64,000 nt of DNA from Candidatus Villigracilaceae bacterium (GCA_026645935.1 JAPKMP010000007.1:62001-126000), one strand, 5' to 3'. Counted from the stretch's first letter, positions 16,789 to 25,582 are shown. Made by a program: numbers and translations. Notes: a model not told the origin generated them from the letters alone.

Positions 16789-16831
16789 ATGATACATTTT
16801 TGGACAAAATAAGTCTGTAACTTTAGTTACA
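16789..16831 (-). promoter_or_regulatory. Crp/Fnr-type site and -10 box of the heme-copper operon
   Basis: TGTAACTTTAGTTACA at 16816-16831 fits TGTRA-N6-TYACA exactly. On the - strand 21 nt separate it from a TATCAT hexamer (16794-16789), placing the site at about -41 from the inferred start, 50 nt before the first ATG. The geometry equals that at the copper ATPase promoter. Confidence 0.65.
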
Positions 16832-16832
16832 A

Positions 16833-17222
16833 ATGGTCTGGACCTTCTTTCGGTTATACGAATTTCTGTTCTCCCTCCCCTTACTTGGCTACCTGCCATG
16901 CTGCGTGTTTAGTCATGGAAAAAGTTCATAAATGGATACCGCTAAAATTTTTTTGTGTGCAATTTCTGCGCCGCGAGCGCCTGATCAAATCACCAACAGG
17001 GAAATAAGTAACTCATAATCTGTTTTCTTCAAAACATGACTCGCCCCGAAATTGGGATTTCGTGAATAAATTCGTACAAAGGAACATATGGAACGCGGAT
17101 GAATGCTGCAAATGCGGATTCTATAATCCCTTTCCGAGTAACCCCGCGCTCGTCAGCATTCCTTCTTGAACCCGGGTTAATTATGATATTCAAAATCCGC
17201 GAAGATATGTCGTGGAAATGAA
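16833..17222. other. Gene-free stretch
   Basis: About 390 bp lie between the heme-copper operon promoter and the tRNA-Gln terminator. No open frame with a ribosome binding site, RNA gene or clear inverted repeat was found. It is somewhat AT-rich in the first 150 bp. Confidence 0.5.
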
Positions 17223-17249
17223 AATGCTCCGGCGCATGACCGGAGCATT
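17223..17249 (-). terminator. Terminator of tRNA-Gln
   Basis: A 10-bp perfect stem (17223-17232 with 17240-17249) and 7-base loop are followed on the - strand by a short T-rich stretch. It starts 5 bp after the tRNA 3' end. Confidence 0.75.
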
Positions 17250-17253
17250 CAGG

Positions 17254-17324
17254 CTGGGGAGCAAGGATTTGAACCTCAAATTTCACGTCCAGAGCGTGAC
17301 GTGTTGCCGTTACACCACTCCCCA
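17254..17324 (-). tRNA. tRNA-Gln (anticodon CTG)
   Basis: The acceptor stem TGGGGAG/CTCCCCA, a D-arm, a 5-bp anticodon stem TCACG/CGTGA around the loop CTCTGGA (anticodon CTG), and a T-arm with loop TTCAAAT fold into a standard cloverleaf of 71 nt. The 3' CCA is not encoded. It reads CAG codons. The gene for its probable synthetase, glnS, starts about 600 bp away on the other strand. Confidence 0.93.
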
Positions 17325-17367
17325 GAGTCATCAATGGCACGCATTGACTTATTCACCAGCGGGCGGA

Positions 17368-17396
17368 ATTCTATCACGCCCACCCACCCCGCGCAA
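17368..17396 (-). promoter_or_regulatory. Probable tRNA-Gln promoter
   Basis: On the - strand a TTGCGC -35 (17396-17391) is followed by 17 nt and TAGAAT (17373-17368), about 44 nt upstream of the tRNA 5' end. Confidence 0.45.
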
Positions 17397-17417
17397 GTGA
17401 AGGCATCGGCGAGCGCG

Positions 17418-17753
17418 TCAGCTTGAACGGGCGGATCGTCGGGCGCTTTCCTCGATTTCCATCAGGATGAGCAGTCCGTTTTCGACGAATTTCAAACCGA
17501 AGAAATAGACTGCGCCGGGAATTGACTGCATGAGATATGGGGTGAAGAAACCGAGCAGGTCAAAGATAGACATCCCCTTCTGGTAGAAAACACCGGTCAC
17601 AAATTGCGTCATGAATTGAGCGAACGAGATGGAGGAAGTGAGCAAATAGACCACCAAAACCACCCAGGCTATGATGCCTGCCCACCGGGAAATTTTGAGG
17701 ACAACACTTTTGTCAAAAAATATGGCATAGTTATTTTTGAGTCTTTCTTCCAT
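17418..17753 (-). CDS. Membrane protein of unknown function
   Basis: The 111-residue product has a basic N-terminus, a helix at about 18-42 and a second hydrophobic region at about 66-88, ending in a charged, Ser/Arg-rich tail. The layout resembles DUF4282-like small membrane proteins but this is not certain. The start at 17753 (MEERLKNN) has AGGAG 9 bp upstream; the longer frame runs into the glnS leader. It is divergent from glnS. Confidence 0.68.
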   Translation of the reverse strand: MEERLKNNYAIFFDKSVVLKISRWAGIIAWVVLVVYLLTSSISFAQFMTQFVTGVFYQKGMSIFDLLGFFTPYLMQSIPGAVYFFGLKFVENGLLILMEIEESARRSARSS

Positions 17754-17916
17754 GAAATATGCTCCTGTTGGTATATGACGATAATTATACTTTGTTATAA
17801 TTTGCACCACCGACGCCTTCCGCGTGGAAAAAGTTCCTGGAACGCCGGCAGGCAAAAGGTCGATAAAGAAGCGGATTTTCGTCCGCTATCAATTACCCCG
17901 AAGGTTGTGTCATAGA

Positions 17917-19590
17917 ATGAGTCCAGAAGAGAACAAGCCCACCGATTTCATCCGCGAAGCCGTGGCGGAGGATTTGAAAAGCGGACGCTACACTTACGTG
18001 CGCACGCGACTGCCTCCCGAACCCAATGGTTATCTGCATATCGGGCATGTCAAGGCGTTCATGATCGACTATCTCATCGCGAAGGAAAACAATGGCGAGT
18101 TGATCCTGCGTTTCGATGACACCAACCCAACAAAAGAAGAGACCGAGTTTGTGGAAGCCATCGAGGACGATGCGCGCTGGCTCGGCATTGAATGGGTGAA
18201 AGTGACGTATGCGTCTGATTATTTCAATGAGTTGTATGAATGGGCAAAAAAACTGGTCTTGATGGGGAAAGCCTATGTGGATGACCAGACACCTGAGGAA
18301 GTTAGCAAGAACCGCGGGACCCTGACCGAACCCGGTGTGAATTCGCCATACCGTGACCGGGATGTAGAAGAAAATATGGATCTGCTCGAACGCATGAAGA
18401 ACGGCGAGTTCCCTGATGGGTCTCGTATTTTGCGCGCAAAGATAGACATGGCGCATCCGAATATCAACATGCGCGACCCAGCGATGTACCGCATCATCCA
18501 TAACCCACCGCATCATCGAACCGGTGATACGTGGAAGATCTATCCGATGTATGATTGGTCTCACGGGCAGAACGATTCAATGGAAGGCATCACCCATTCG
18601 TTGTGTTCGCTTGAATACGAAAATCACCGTCCGCTGTACGAATGGTTCCTCGATCAGTTGGGCGTGTTCAAACCGCGTCAGATCGAGTTTTCGCGTCTCA
18701 ACATGAACTACACCGTGATGAGCAAGCGTAAATTGCGCCGCCTTGTTGAGGAGAATCGTGTCAATGGCTGGGACGACCCGCGCATGCCGACGTTGAGGGG
18801 AATGCGCCGCCGCGGCTACACCGCCGAAGCCATTTTGGATTTCATCCGCCGGGTGGGGGTGGCGAAAAATTACAGCGTTAGTGATGTGGCATTGCTCGAA
18901 GAGTGTGTGCGCGACGACCTGAACAAACGAGCCCTGCGCCGCATGGCGGTCATCCGCCCGCTGAAAGTTGTCATCGACAATTATCCCGACGATCTCGCGG
19001 AAGAAATGGATGCCATCAACAATCCCGAAGACCCCTCTGCTGGCACACGAAAAGTTCCGTTCTCTAAGGTCATTTACATTGAGCAGGATGATTTCCGCGA
19101 AGTGCCGCCCCCGAAATATCATCGTCTGTTCCCCGGCAACGAAGTCCGGTTGCGCTATGCATATTTCATTAGGTGTACCGACGTGGTGAAAGATGCAAAT
19201 GGCAATGTCATCGAGATCCATGCCACGTACGACCCGGCAACGCGAGGCGGCGATGCACAGGACGGACGCAAGGTCAAATCCACGATCCATTGGGTTTCAG
19301 CAAAACACGCCAAAGAAGTGGAAGTCCGCATGTATGACCGGCTCTTCAACAAGGAAAACCCTGAGGAAGGCGAAGAAGGATTCCTCAACTGCCTGAATCC
19401 CAACTCGTTGGAAATCCTTAGCGGATATGTGGAACCGGCTCTTGCATCCCCCACGGTTGGATCACGCTACCAGTTCGAGCGCCTCGGTTATTTCTGCGTT
19501 GATCCAGACTCCCTGCCGGAGAAGCCCGTTTTCAACCAGACAGTCAATCTCAAAGATACATGGGCGAAAATGGAAAAGAAAGGTAAATAG
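17917..19590 (+). CDS. glnS: Glutaminyl-tRNA synthetase
   Basis: The 557-residue enzyme is a class Ic synthetase with HIGH at residues 41-44 in [12 protein letters not shown], the GlnRS/eukaryote-type form of the motif, and a VMSKRKL KMSKS loop near residue 267, followed by the beta-barrel anticodon domains. It charges tRNA-Gln directly. GlnRS is patchily distributed outside proteobacteria and was spread by transfer from eukaryotes, so its presence here alongside a GluRS (39378-40865) suggests a direct route to Gln-tRNA. The start at 17917 (MSPEEN) is typical; a 31-residue upstream extension is out of character. A -10 TATAAT lies at 17796-17801. Confidence 0.95.
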   Translation: MSPEENKPTDFIREAVAEDLKSGRYTYVRTRLPPEPNGYLHIGHVKAFMIDYLIAKENNGELILRFDDTNPTKEETEFVEAIEDDARWLGIEWVKVTYASDYFNELYEWAKKLVLMGKAYVDDQTPEEVSKNRGTLTEPGVNSPYRDRDVEENMDLLERMKNGEFPDGSRILRAKIDMAHPNINMRDPAMYRIIHNPPHHRTGDTWKIYPMYDWSHGQNDSMEGITHSLCSLEYENHRPLYEWFLDQLGVFKPRQIEFSRLNMNYTVMSKRKLRRLVEENRVNGWDDPRMPTLRGMRRRGYTAEAILDFIRRVGVAKNYSVSDVALLEECVRDDLNKRALRRMAVIRPLKVVIDNYPDDLAEEMDAINNPEDPSAGTRKVPFSKVIYIEQDDFREVPPPKYHRLFPGNEVRLRYAYFIRCTDVVKDANGNVIEIHATYDPATRGGDAQDGRKVKSTIHWVSAKHAKEVEVRMYDRLFNKENPEEGEEGFLNCLNPNSLEILSGYVEPALASPTVGSRYQFERLGYFCVDPDSLPEKPVFNQTVNLKDTWAKMEKKGK

Positions 19591-19598
19591 GTAGCAAA

Positions 19599-20099
19599 GT
19601 GAAAAGAACTGGATTACAGGTTCGACAAATTCTGACGGTTCTGCTTGTTAACATTGTACTCTCCGCCTGTGCCCCACAATCGTCCGCTCCCACGGTGGAT
19701 GTCGTCAGCACGGTTGCAGCGCAACTTGTGGCCGATATATTGACACAGACCGCCGGAGCCGCGACAGCCACCCCGTCCCTGCCGACAGAAACGCCGACTC
19801 CCGCATTCACAGACACCCCGACGCCGACATTTCCACCATCCCAGATCAACCCGCCTCGGTTGATTGCCCAGACCGGTTGTTGGACAGGTCCCGGTGACAC
19901 TTACACTTTGATCAGCAACATCGAACTTAATGCCAAGGGCAGAAAGAATGTCATCATCCTGGGAATCGGATCTGTACCAGGCTGGGTTGTGATCCGCAAC
20001 CCGTATTTCAATAACCCCTGCTGGGTCCCGCTGACAGCCATGGAGATCGACCCAAACATGGACATGACCCAATTCCCCGTCATGACACCCGGACCGTGA
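19599..20099 (+). CDS. Lipoprotein with Thr/Pro-rich linker and SH3-like domain
   Basis: The GTG-started 166-residue protein has a signal peptide with lipobox LSAC (Cys24), a linker rich in Thr and Pro (TPTPAFTDTPTPTF), and a folded region with two cysteines beginning CWTGPGDTYTLISNI, which looks like a bacterial SH3-like domain. Thr/Pro linkers of this type are common in lipoproteins of Anaerolineae. Function unknown. It starts 8 bp after the glnS stop, so it may be read through from glnS. Confidence 0.75.
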   Translation: MKRTGLQVRQILTVLLVNIVLSACAPQSSAPTVDVVSTVAAQLVADILTQTAGAATATPSLPTETPTPAFTDTPTPTFPPSQINPPRLIAQTGCWTGPGDTYTLISNIELNAKGRKNVIILGIGSVPGWVVIRNPYFNNPCWVPLTAMEIDPNMDMTQFPVMTPGP

Positions 20100-20112
20100 A
20101 TTTTCCCGGTGC

Positions 20113-20118
20113 TATAAT
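20113..20118 (+). promoter_or_regulatory. -10 box for the small helical protein gene
   Basis: TATAAT lies 22 bp before the ATG at 20141, with an AAGGAG ribosome binding site in between. No convincing -35 is seen. Confidence 0.4.
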
Positions 20119-20140
20119 TATCATGTATAAGGAGTAGCCC

Positions 20141-20356
20141 ATGAGCGAAGCAAAACGTAAATCGATGAAGGACAAACTTCCGCCCGAGGCGCTGGAACAT
20201 ATGAAAGCCGCGCGGGAGGAGATGCGCAAGAGCATGGAGACCATCCTGCCGCCCGGATTTTTGGAGCATCGCCGCGCGGCGCGCAGGGAGATGCTCCTCG
20301 CCTTTCGCAGTCTTATCGACGCCGCAATCAAGCGGACGGAAGTAAAATCGTCATAA
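20141..20356 (+). CDS. Small charged helical protein
   Basis: The 71-residue protein is rich in Lys, Arg, Glu and Met and predicted to be nearly all helix. It contains an internal near-repeat (PPEALEHMKAAREEMRKSME and PPGFLEHRRAARREMLLAF), each a turn plus an amphipathic helix. No family is recognised. AAGGAGTAGCCC before the ATG and a terminator just after the stop support a real gene transcribed alone. Confidence 0.7.
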   Translation: MSEAKRKSMKDKLPPEALEHMKAAREEMRKSMETILPPGFLEHRRAARREMLLAFRSLIDAAIKRTEVKSS

Positions 20357-20362
20357 AGTTGA

Positions 20363-20395
20363 ACTCCCGGTCTATTTGACCGGGAGTGTTTTTAT
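20363..20395 (+). terminator. Intrinsic terminator
   Basis: A 10-bp perfect stem (20363-20372 with 20378-20387), 5-base loop and GTTTTTATTTG tail follow the gene ending at 20356. Confidence 0.88.
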
Positions 20396-20409
20396 TTGTT
20401 TTGCAGAGC

Positions 20410-20460
20410 GGGCTTGTAACCCTCCAAATAAATAATCATCAGGCTACAAGCCTGACCCTA
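20410..20460. repeat. REP-like element with hairpin
   Basis: GGGCTTGTAACCCTCC and the small palindrome AGGCTACAAGCCT resemble dispersed palindromic repeats of the form GGGTCAGGCTTGTAGCCTGA. It also forms the only hairpin after the - strand kinase gene ending at 20469. Confidence 0.35.
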
Positions 20461-20468
20461 CGACACAT

Positions 20469-22157
20469 CTACCGAAATGGGCGTTTTCCGCGCGCAAGGA
20501 AGATGGCGTAAAACAATGCAACACCCGCTCCACCGAACAATCCCCGTGCGATCAATGTGTTGGTATCGTACAAGATTGCGCCTGCAACCAGCAGACCCAA
20601 GAACACGATACCGCCCGTCAACCGGTTCAGGGAGCGCTCGAGGTAACTAATCTGCAGGTTTACCAGGGGTATCTGCACGTTCAACTCGCCCCGCTCGATA
20701 CGCCCAAGAACCCGTTCCGCCCTGCCGGGGATGGCGATCAGGGTCTTGAAGAATTGTCCCGCCTCATCGAAAAAGACATCCAATGCGGATCCGTCCTCGC
20801 CCTCCGTGAGTTTACGCGCATACGGTGCAAGCTGGAGCCAAAGGTTGAACTCAGGATTCAATCCAGTACACATCCCGGACAAAATTCCCATCGTCCTTCC
20901 AAGAAGCAAAAGGTTTTCGGGCAATTGAAACGGCATGGTCAACATCAGGTCGCGGAACTGCAAGCCGAATTTCATCATCTCGGCGTGACGGATGCTGCGC
21001 AATTCGTTCATGCTCATGCCCCAGAAACGATCAAAGACCTGGGCGCTGGCTTCCTCCAAAAGTTTTACATTTGCAGTTGGAAGCAGGACCCCCAAAGTTT
21101 GATACGCCCTTATCAGACGCGGCGCATCCTGCAAACCGATGGATATCGCCGCCTCTCGAAGCCCCTCGACGAGCGTGCCCGGCATACTCCCCACCATGCC
21201 AAAGTCGATGAAGGTCAGGCGGAATCTGGTTGAACCGTCTTCGTTTTTCTCGTGCAGAGGCAGCACGAACAAATTCCCCGGATGGGGGTCGGCATGGAAA
21301 AAACCGTCTTCGAAAATTTGTTTTAAATACGCCGCAAGCAGCCGCTCCGCAACAGCCGCCCGACTGATGCCCGCATTCGTGATGGCATCGTAATCGGTGA
21401 TCTTTATGGCAGTGACATCTTCGAGCGTAAGGATGCGCCGCGTGGTTCGGCTCCATACCACACGCGGGACATGGACGCCTCCATCGTCATTGAAGTTGGT
21501 TGCAAAAACCTCGGCATTCTTTCCCTCCGACAAATAATCCAGTTCCGCCTTCAAAATCGCGTCAAATTCCCCGACGATTGCCATAACATCGGCCCGCTCG
21601 CTGACGGGGCGATATCGTTTCAACCAGCTACCCACAACCCGTATCGCAGACATATCCACTTCCACGATCTGTTCGATGTTCGGGCGCAGGATCTTCACCA
21701 CGACATCTTCAAAGCCCATTGCTTCGGCGTCGTTTGAAAATAACCTTGCGCAATGGACCTGTCCCAATGATGCGGCGGCTACCGGCTCTTTTTCAAAAGA
21801 AAGAAATACCTCATCGATGGGAGATCCAAACTCCCGTTCCGCCTGGATGCGGATCGGGTCATATTCCTCCGGCGGGACTTCATCCTGTAAACCCGCCAAT
21901 TCGTCGGTAATCTCCGAAGGCAGCACATCCAGCCGGGCTGAGAGAAACTGCCCCACTTTGATCATCACCCCGCCGAGGCGAATCGCGAGCGCGCGAAAGC
22001 GGACCGCGATCTGGCGCAACCGCCGCGGACGTGTGTTGCGGGATAGAAAACCCAATCCAATTTGCCGCAAAATGATGTCCCAAAAGATGATGCTCGTCGT
22101 AACGCGGGCGAAGAACAACACGATCCGCCAGTAACGCACCCGCAGGATTGTTTTCAC
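20469..22157 (-). CDS. ABC1/UbiB-family atypical kinase
   Basis: The 562-residue protein carries the UbiB hallmarks: KxGQ (MIKVGQFLSARLDVLP), the Ala-rich nucleotide loop AAASLGQVH, HADPHPGNLFVLP in the catalytic loop and DFGMVG for metal. Two hydrophobic segments near the C-terminus are the usual membrane anchors. The family is needed for quinone biosynthesis or handling of lipids, through ATPase activity and not classic protein phosphorylation. The start is GTG at 22157 behind GGAGGCTTC. Confidence 0.9.
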   Translation of the reverse strand: MKTILRVRYWRIVLFFARVTTSIIFWDIILRQIGLGFLSRNTRPRRLRQIAVRFRALAIRLGGVMIKVGQFLSARLDVLPSEITDELAGLQDEVPPEEYDPIRIQAEREFGSPIDEVFLSFEKEPVAAASLGQVHCARLFSNDAEAMGFEDVVVKILRPNIEQIVEVDMSAIRVVGSWLKRYRPVSERADVMAIVGEFDAILKAELDYLSEGKNAEVFATNFNDDGGVHVPRVVWSRTTRRILTLEDVTAIKITDYDAITNAGISRAAVAERLLAAYLKQIFEDGFFHADPHPGNLFVLPLHEKNEDGSTRFRLTFIDFGMVGSMPGTLVEGLREAAISIGLQDAPRLIRAYQTLGVLLPTANVKLLEEASAQVFDRFWGMSMNELRSIRHAEMMKFGLQFRDLMLTMPFQLPENLLLLGRTMGILSGMCTGLNPEFNLWLQLAPYARKLTEGEDGSALDVFFDEAGQFFKTLIAIPGRAERVLGRIERGELNVQIPLVNLQISYLERSLNRLTGGIVFLGLLVAGAILYDTNTLIARGLFGGAGVALFYAIFLARGKRPFR

Positions 22158-22210
22158 GAAGCCTCCACGGATGCAATTGTAGCCTTTTTATGGTTTTGAT
22201 GGAAACAATA

Positions 22211-22242
22211 AAAATTCCGGCGTATAAATGCGCCGGAATTTT
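22211..22242 (-). terminator. Intrinsic terminator
   Basis: A 12-bp perfect stem (22211-22222 with 22231-22242) with A/T at its base can work on both strands. It ends the - strand operon whose last gene stops at 22263. Confidence 0.8.
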
Positions 22243-22262
22243 CAGTCATGCCGTAAATATTT

Positions 22263-23441
22263 TCACGCAGGTTCGTATTTTTTCAAACCGGATTGGACGA
22301 TGTCGAAAAGTTCCTTCAATGGCGGAATCAATGCCAGGGCGTATAAAGCGAAACCAACTCCGTAGATCAGTCCTCTTGCCGGAATGATAAAAATACTCAC
22401 CCAAACGAGGATGCTGCCAACCGTCGCAGAAACCAGACTCAGCCACGAGCCGCCCAGCGCGGGATTCGCGTCCTTAAGGAAGAATCGCCGCGCAATGTAT
22501 GGGATGAGCGCGATGCCAAATTGCAGAACCCAGCCATAAATCAAAGCTTGAGGCGCAGTCGATTCAACAGGTCCGCCCTCGATGACGTGGAGAAGGATCA
22601 AAGGGGCGATCATGACCGGGAGTAATATCCATAGGTACGACAAGACCAGATGCCACCCGCCCGCGCGATTCAATTTTCCGCTTTCTTTCAGCGCGCGAAT
22701 CATCAAGAACACCAGCCAGATCGTGGACGAAAGATGGAGGATCAATCCCGTTACCGTTGGAGGCAGACTGCCGCCGAGCCAGGGTCCAAGGACGAGCCCG
22801 AACGCACCGAGCGCCATGCCCCAAAAGATGTAATTGATCGCGGATTTTCCGCCCAGCGGTTTGCCTGTGACCATCGGGATGAAATCCACGAGAAGGCCGG
22901 CGAACACGAGCGACATGAAACCCCACGAATTTGCATGAATATGAGCTTCGAGCGGCACCTTTATGTAAAGGGCTTCACTCCAGTTGAGGAACAAACCTGT
23001 CCCGATGATGATGCCTACGAGCAGGTAGAAAATACCCGTAATGTAGAATTTGAGGCTTGCTGGCGCATCGCCACCCCGAATCCTCCACAATTGCAGGAGC
23101 AATAACAACGCGGCGATGAAGATGAGCGTTCCACCTGTAAAGATAATGGGGTGATTCATCCCGGCAAAACCTGCGACCAGCGCGATCAGACCTGCATTGA
23201 GGGTCAGCCATATGTCCCAACGCATGGCGGGTTTTTCCTTTTTTGAAAGCGACGCAACGAGAACTGGCAGCAGTCCAAAGATAGCCTGTGAGATAATTCC
23301 AAGCGTGATGAAGTGGACGCGCACCCAACGCAAAGCCGGAAACGCGCTAAAGACGCTCATGCTGACGAGAGAAGCGTCCGCTGCCGCAAACAAGGCGACA
23401 AAAATGTAGAGCAAAACAGTGAGTAAATACGGGATTGGCAT
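22263..23441 (-). CDS. NnrS/COX1-like polytopic membrane protein
   Basis: The 392-residue protein has about 12 membrane segments. Histidines in VHFITLGIISQAIFGLLP and in EAHIHANSWGFMSLVFAG resemble heme or metal-binding helices of the NnrS and cytochrome oxidase subunit I-like families; the latter often reads AHxHANxWG. NnrS proteins relieve NO and metal stress. This would fit the probable NO reductase 6 kb away and the Crp/Fnr regulator heading this operon, but family assignment is from motif resemblance. AAAAGGAGAACAA precedes the ATG at 23441. Confidence 0.62.
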   Translation of the reverse strand: MPIPYLLTVLLYIFVALFAAADASLVSMSVFSAFPALRWVRVHFITLGIISQAIFGLLPVLVASLSKKEKPAMRWDIWLTLNAGLIALVAGFAGMNHPIIFTGGTLIFIAALLLLLQLWRIRGGDAPASLKFYITGIFYLLVGIIIGTGLFLNWSEALYIKVPLEAHIHANSWGFMSLVFAGLLVDFIPMVTGKPLGGKSAINYIFWGMALGAFGLVLGPWLGGSLPPTVTGLILHLSSTIWLVFLMIRALKESGKLNRAGGWHLVLSYLWILLPVMIAPLILLHVIEGGPVESTAPQALIYGWVLQFGIALIPYIARRFFLKDANPALGGSWLSLVSATVGSILVWVSIFIIPARGLIYGVGFALYALALIPPLKELFDIVQSGLKKYEPA

Positions 23442-23452
23442 TTGTTCTCCTT

Positions 23453-23989
23453 TTATTTTCCGTACCACATGCGGTTGAAAATGTTATCCTTCAATAGAAA
23501 CTGATGATAGAACGCCGCGCCGACATGCAAAAGTACAAGCAGGAGGAGGGCGGGCGCAATAAAACCATGCAGGAGGCGTGCTGTAAAATTGTAAAAGTCC
23601 GCGGGCAGGGATGCGCCTGAACCGCCAAAAACAATCGGGGGAAGCCCGGCTTGCATGGATAGCGAAAGGCCGCTGATGGCAATCAGGAAGACCATCAGGT
23701 AAAGCGCATAATGCACGAATTTTCCGATCCAATCGAAAACTGCATTCCCCGCCGTGACATGATGCGGTTTGGGTAGTTTTGCCCGCGCCACAAAACGGGC
23801 GACAATGACCAGGAGTGTCAGGATTCCGACAGCCATATGAAAAGCCAATGGGGCAATTTTCGACACATCGTCATTGGGCAGGCGGCTCATAAACTTGCCT
23901 AGGATGAACGCCGTGAGGACGAGCATCACGGTAAGCCAGTGAAATGTAACCTGCAATGGATGGTAACGAACGGCAGTGACTTTTTCCAT
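23453..23989 (-). CDS. Cytochrome b561-family protein
   Basis: The 178-residue protein has four membrane helices with heme-ligand histidines at expected places: RYHPLQVTFHWL in helix 1, PLAFHMAVG, a KFVHYALYL region and LLVLLHVGAAFYHQF in the last helix. It matches bacterial CybB-type di-heme b561, a quinol-linked electron carrier. AAGGAGTTATCTC precedes the ATG, and the gene is 11 bp upstream of the NnrS/COX1-like gene. Confidence 0.88.
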   Translation of the reverse strand: MEKVTAVRYHPLQVTFHWLTVMLVLTAFILGKFMSRLPNDDVSKIAPLAFHMAVGILTLLVIVARFVARAKLPKPHHVTAGNAVFDWIGKFVHYALYLMVFLIAISGLSLSMQAGLPPIVFGGSGASLPADFYNFTARLLHGFIAPALLLLVLLHVGAAFYHQFLLKDNIFNRMWYGK

Positions 23990-24035
23990 GAGATAACTCC
24001 TTGGGTAGGGGTTCGTTAAAGAACAATTAACCGTC

Positions 24036-24380
24036 CTAGCGTTTGAACATTATTAACGCGAGGATGATCAACCAGATGACCACGCGAAACGACATCGCGC
24101 CAATACTTTGAACCGCGACCCCGCCACGGAAAATTGTCAACAAGAGGAGGAGCACAATGGTGTGAACAGCAAAAGTACCGAGCGAAACGACAAGTACATA
24201 ACGGTTTTTGAACCAAAGCAGAACAGCAGGCACAAGCGTCAACAACCCTACGGCGAAGTTATAAACCGGCAGCCAGGATAGAACCGAGTAACCCGGCCTC
24301 CAGCCTTTTATGACCATCCCGCCCGCCACGATGGACATTGCTCCGACGGCAAACGCAAGAAAGGCGGCAGGTTTGTACAA
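24036..24380 (-). CDS. Four-helix membrane protein
   Basis: The 114-residue product has four hydrophobic segments and no recognised motif. It begins with TTG at 24380, one base after the TGA of the cupin gene; GGAGGAG precedes it inside the cupin 3' end, so translation is likely coupled. It lies between the cupin and cytochrome b561 genes in the same operon. Function unknown. Confidence 0.72.
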   Translation of the reverse strand: MYKPAAFLAFAVGAMSIVAGGMVIKGWRPGYSVLSWLPVYNFAVGLLTLVPAVLLWFKNRYVLVVSLGTFAVHTIVLLLLLTIFRGGVAVQSIGAMSFRVVIWLIILALIMFKR

Positions 24381-24381
24381 G

Positions 24382-24702
24382 TCACTCTCCTCCTTTCGCG
24401 CCGAGAAAAATCACGCGTGTCCTCGCGCTCATGCCGCGTCTCGCTCTGGCAGGCGCGATGACGGTCACGCCGGGCTTGATATCGAACGTTTCATCATCGA
24501 CCGTGATCAACCCCTCACCTTCGATAAAGTAATACATCGCCGCCTCACCGGCATGCATGGGGATTTGCCCACCAGCTTCAAGTCCGACCACCAGGGTCTT
24601 GAACTTGGGCGTATCGATCAAAAACTGCGGCTTGGGACCATCCGCTGAAAATACGGCATTGGATTTTATATCTGCAAAATAGATCTGATGTGGCTCTGGC
24701 AT
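24382..24702 (-). CDS. Small cupin-domain protein
   Basis: The 106-residue protein is a single cupin barrel: LVVGLEAGGQIPMHAGEAAMYYFIEGEGLITVDDETFDIKPG fits cupin motif 1 (G-x5-H-x-x4-6-E-x6-G) with His and Glu partly altered, and PGVTVIAPARARRG fits motif 2 without its usual His. It may bind a small ligand or metal with fewer ligands than normal. No strong ribosome binding site is seen before the ATG. Confidence 0.8.
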   Translation of the reverse strand: MPEPHQIYFADIKSNAVFSADGPKPQFLIDTPKFKTLVVGLEAGGQIPMHAGEAAMYYFIEGEGLITVDDETFDIKPGVTVIAPARARRGMSARTRVIFLGAKGGE

Positions 24703-24801
24703 ATCGTGATCTTTCCGATGTGCCTGACTCTAAACCAATCCCCCGCCTCCCGCCACGACTTTTGTCGCTTTTTTACAACCAAACTTTGTACCCGCTGATA
24801 C

Positions 24802-25473
24802 TTAAGCCCGATCCATCAATCCCGCCCGGTCCAGAATTCGGATTTGCTGTTTATCCATTTCGATCAATCCTGCCTTGGTCAATTCGCGGATAACCCGGCC
24901 GAGCACATCTGGAACGGTTCCGAGGCGGGCTGCAAGTTCGGTCTGATTCGTCCATCGTCGGCGCTCGATCAAATCCCCTTCGGCTTGATCCAGCAGCAAT
25001 TGGATGAACCGTGCTTCCACGCTCTTCAAGGATAAGTCCGCTGCGAGAGTCACCAGGCTGATGATCTTATCAGCCATGTTCTCGATGATCTGCAAAGCTG
25101 AACCCGGATGCGCCAGAATTACTTCTTCCAGGGCATGGCGCGGAATCAGCCAGACACCTGACTCTTCCAGGGCAACCGCAGTGGCGGGATTTGCCTTTTT
25201 CGCAAGCACGCCCACTTCATTGAATATCTCCCCTTTAGTAATAAACCTCAGTACCTGCTCGCGCCCGTCGGGCGAAGCTTTCAACACTTTCAATGAGCCG
25301 TATTGCAGATAAAACAGGTTCGACTCGACCTCTCCCTCCCAAAAAAGAACCTCGTTCGGAGCGTAAACCTTCCAGGTGGAGCTCTCTGCCAGCCTTGTCA
25401 GGGTTTCGAAATCCAGACCGCGCAGGAAATCGAAACTTTGCAATCGTTTGAATAGAATCGCCTTATCTGCCAT
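24802..25473 (-). CDS. Crp/Fnr-family transcription regulator
   Basis: The 223-residue regulator has an N-terminal cyclic-nucleotide-binding fold (residues 15-130, GEIFNEVGVL...ATAVALE) and a C-terminal winged helix (NQTELAARLGTVPDVLGRVIRELTKAGLIEM). The Arg that binds the cAMP phosphate in CRP is missing (PATA) and there is no FNR-type Cys cluster, so the signal is neither cAMP nor a [4Fe-4S] cluster bound by the usual cysteines. Heme or NO sensing as in the DNR group is possible. It heads the operon of cupin, membrane, b561 and NnrS/COX1-like genes. Confidence 0.88.
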   Translation of the reverse strand: MADKAILFKRLQSFDFLRGLDFETLTRLAESSTWKVYAPNEVLFWEGEVESNLFYLQYGSLKVLKASPDGREQVLRFITKGEIFNEVGVLAKKANPATAVALEESGVWLIPRHALEEVILAHPGSALQIIENMADKIISLVTLAADLSLKSVEARFIQLLLDQAEGDLIERRRWTNQTELAARLGTVPDVLGRVIRELTKAGLIEMDKQQIRILDRAGLMDRA

Positions 25474-25511
25474 GGAGAAAGTTTAACATGAAAGTCGTGA
25501 CCGTCTGTATC

Positions 25512-25541
25512 TTGACAACTCATCCCACTCTCATGTAAACT
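25512..25541 (+). promoter_or_regulatory. Promoter of the ABC-exporter leader transcript
   Basis: TTGACA at 25512-25517, 18 nt spacer, TAAACT at 25536-25541 with TG directly before it. The expected transcript start is near 25548, 35 nt before the leader ORF. Confidence 0.6.
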
Positions 25542-25582
25542 GCAAGCGTAATCAAATTTCCAAAGAAAGGAGCGCACTTCAA

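Noticed and set aside
24703-24801. Crp/Fnr site between the regulator and cupin genes
   Set aside because: Only a half-site (TGTAA) without a matching second arm was found.
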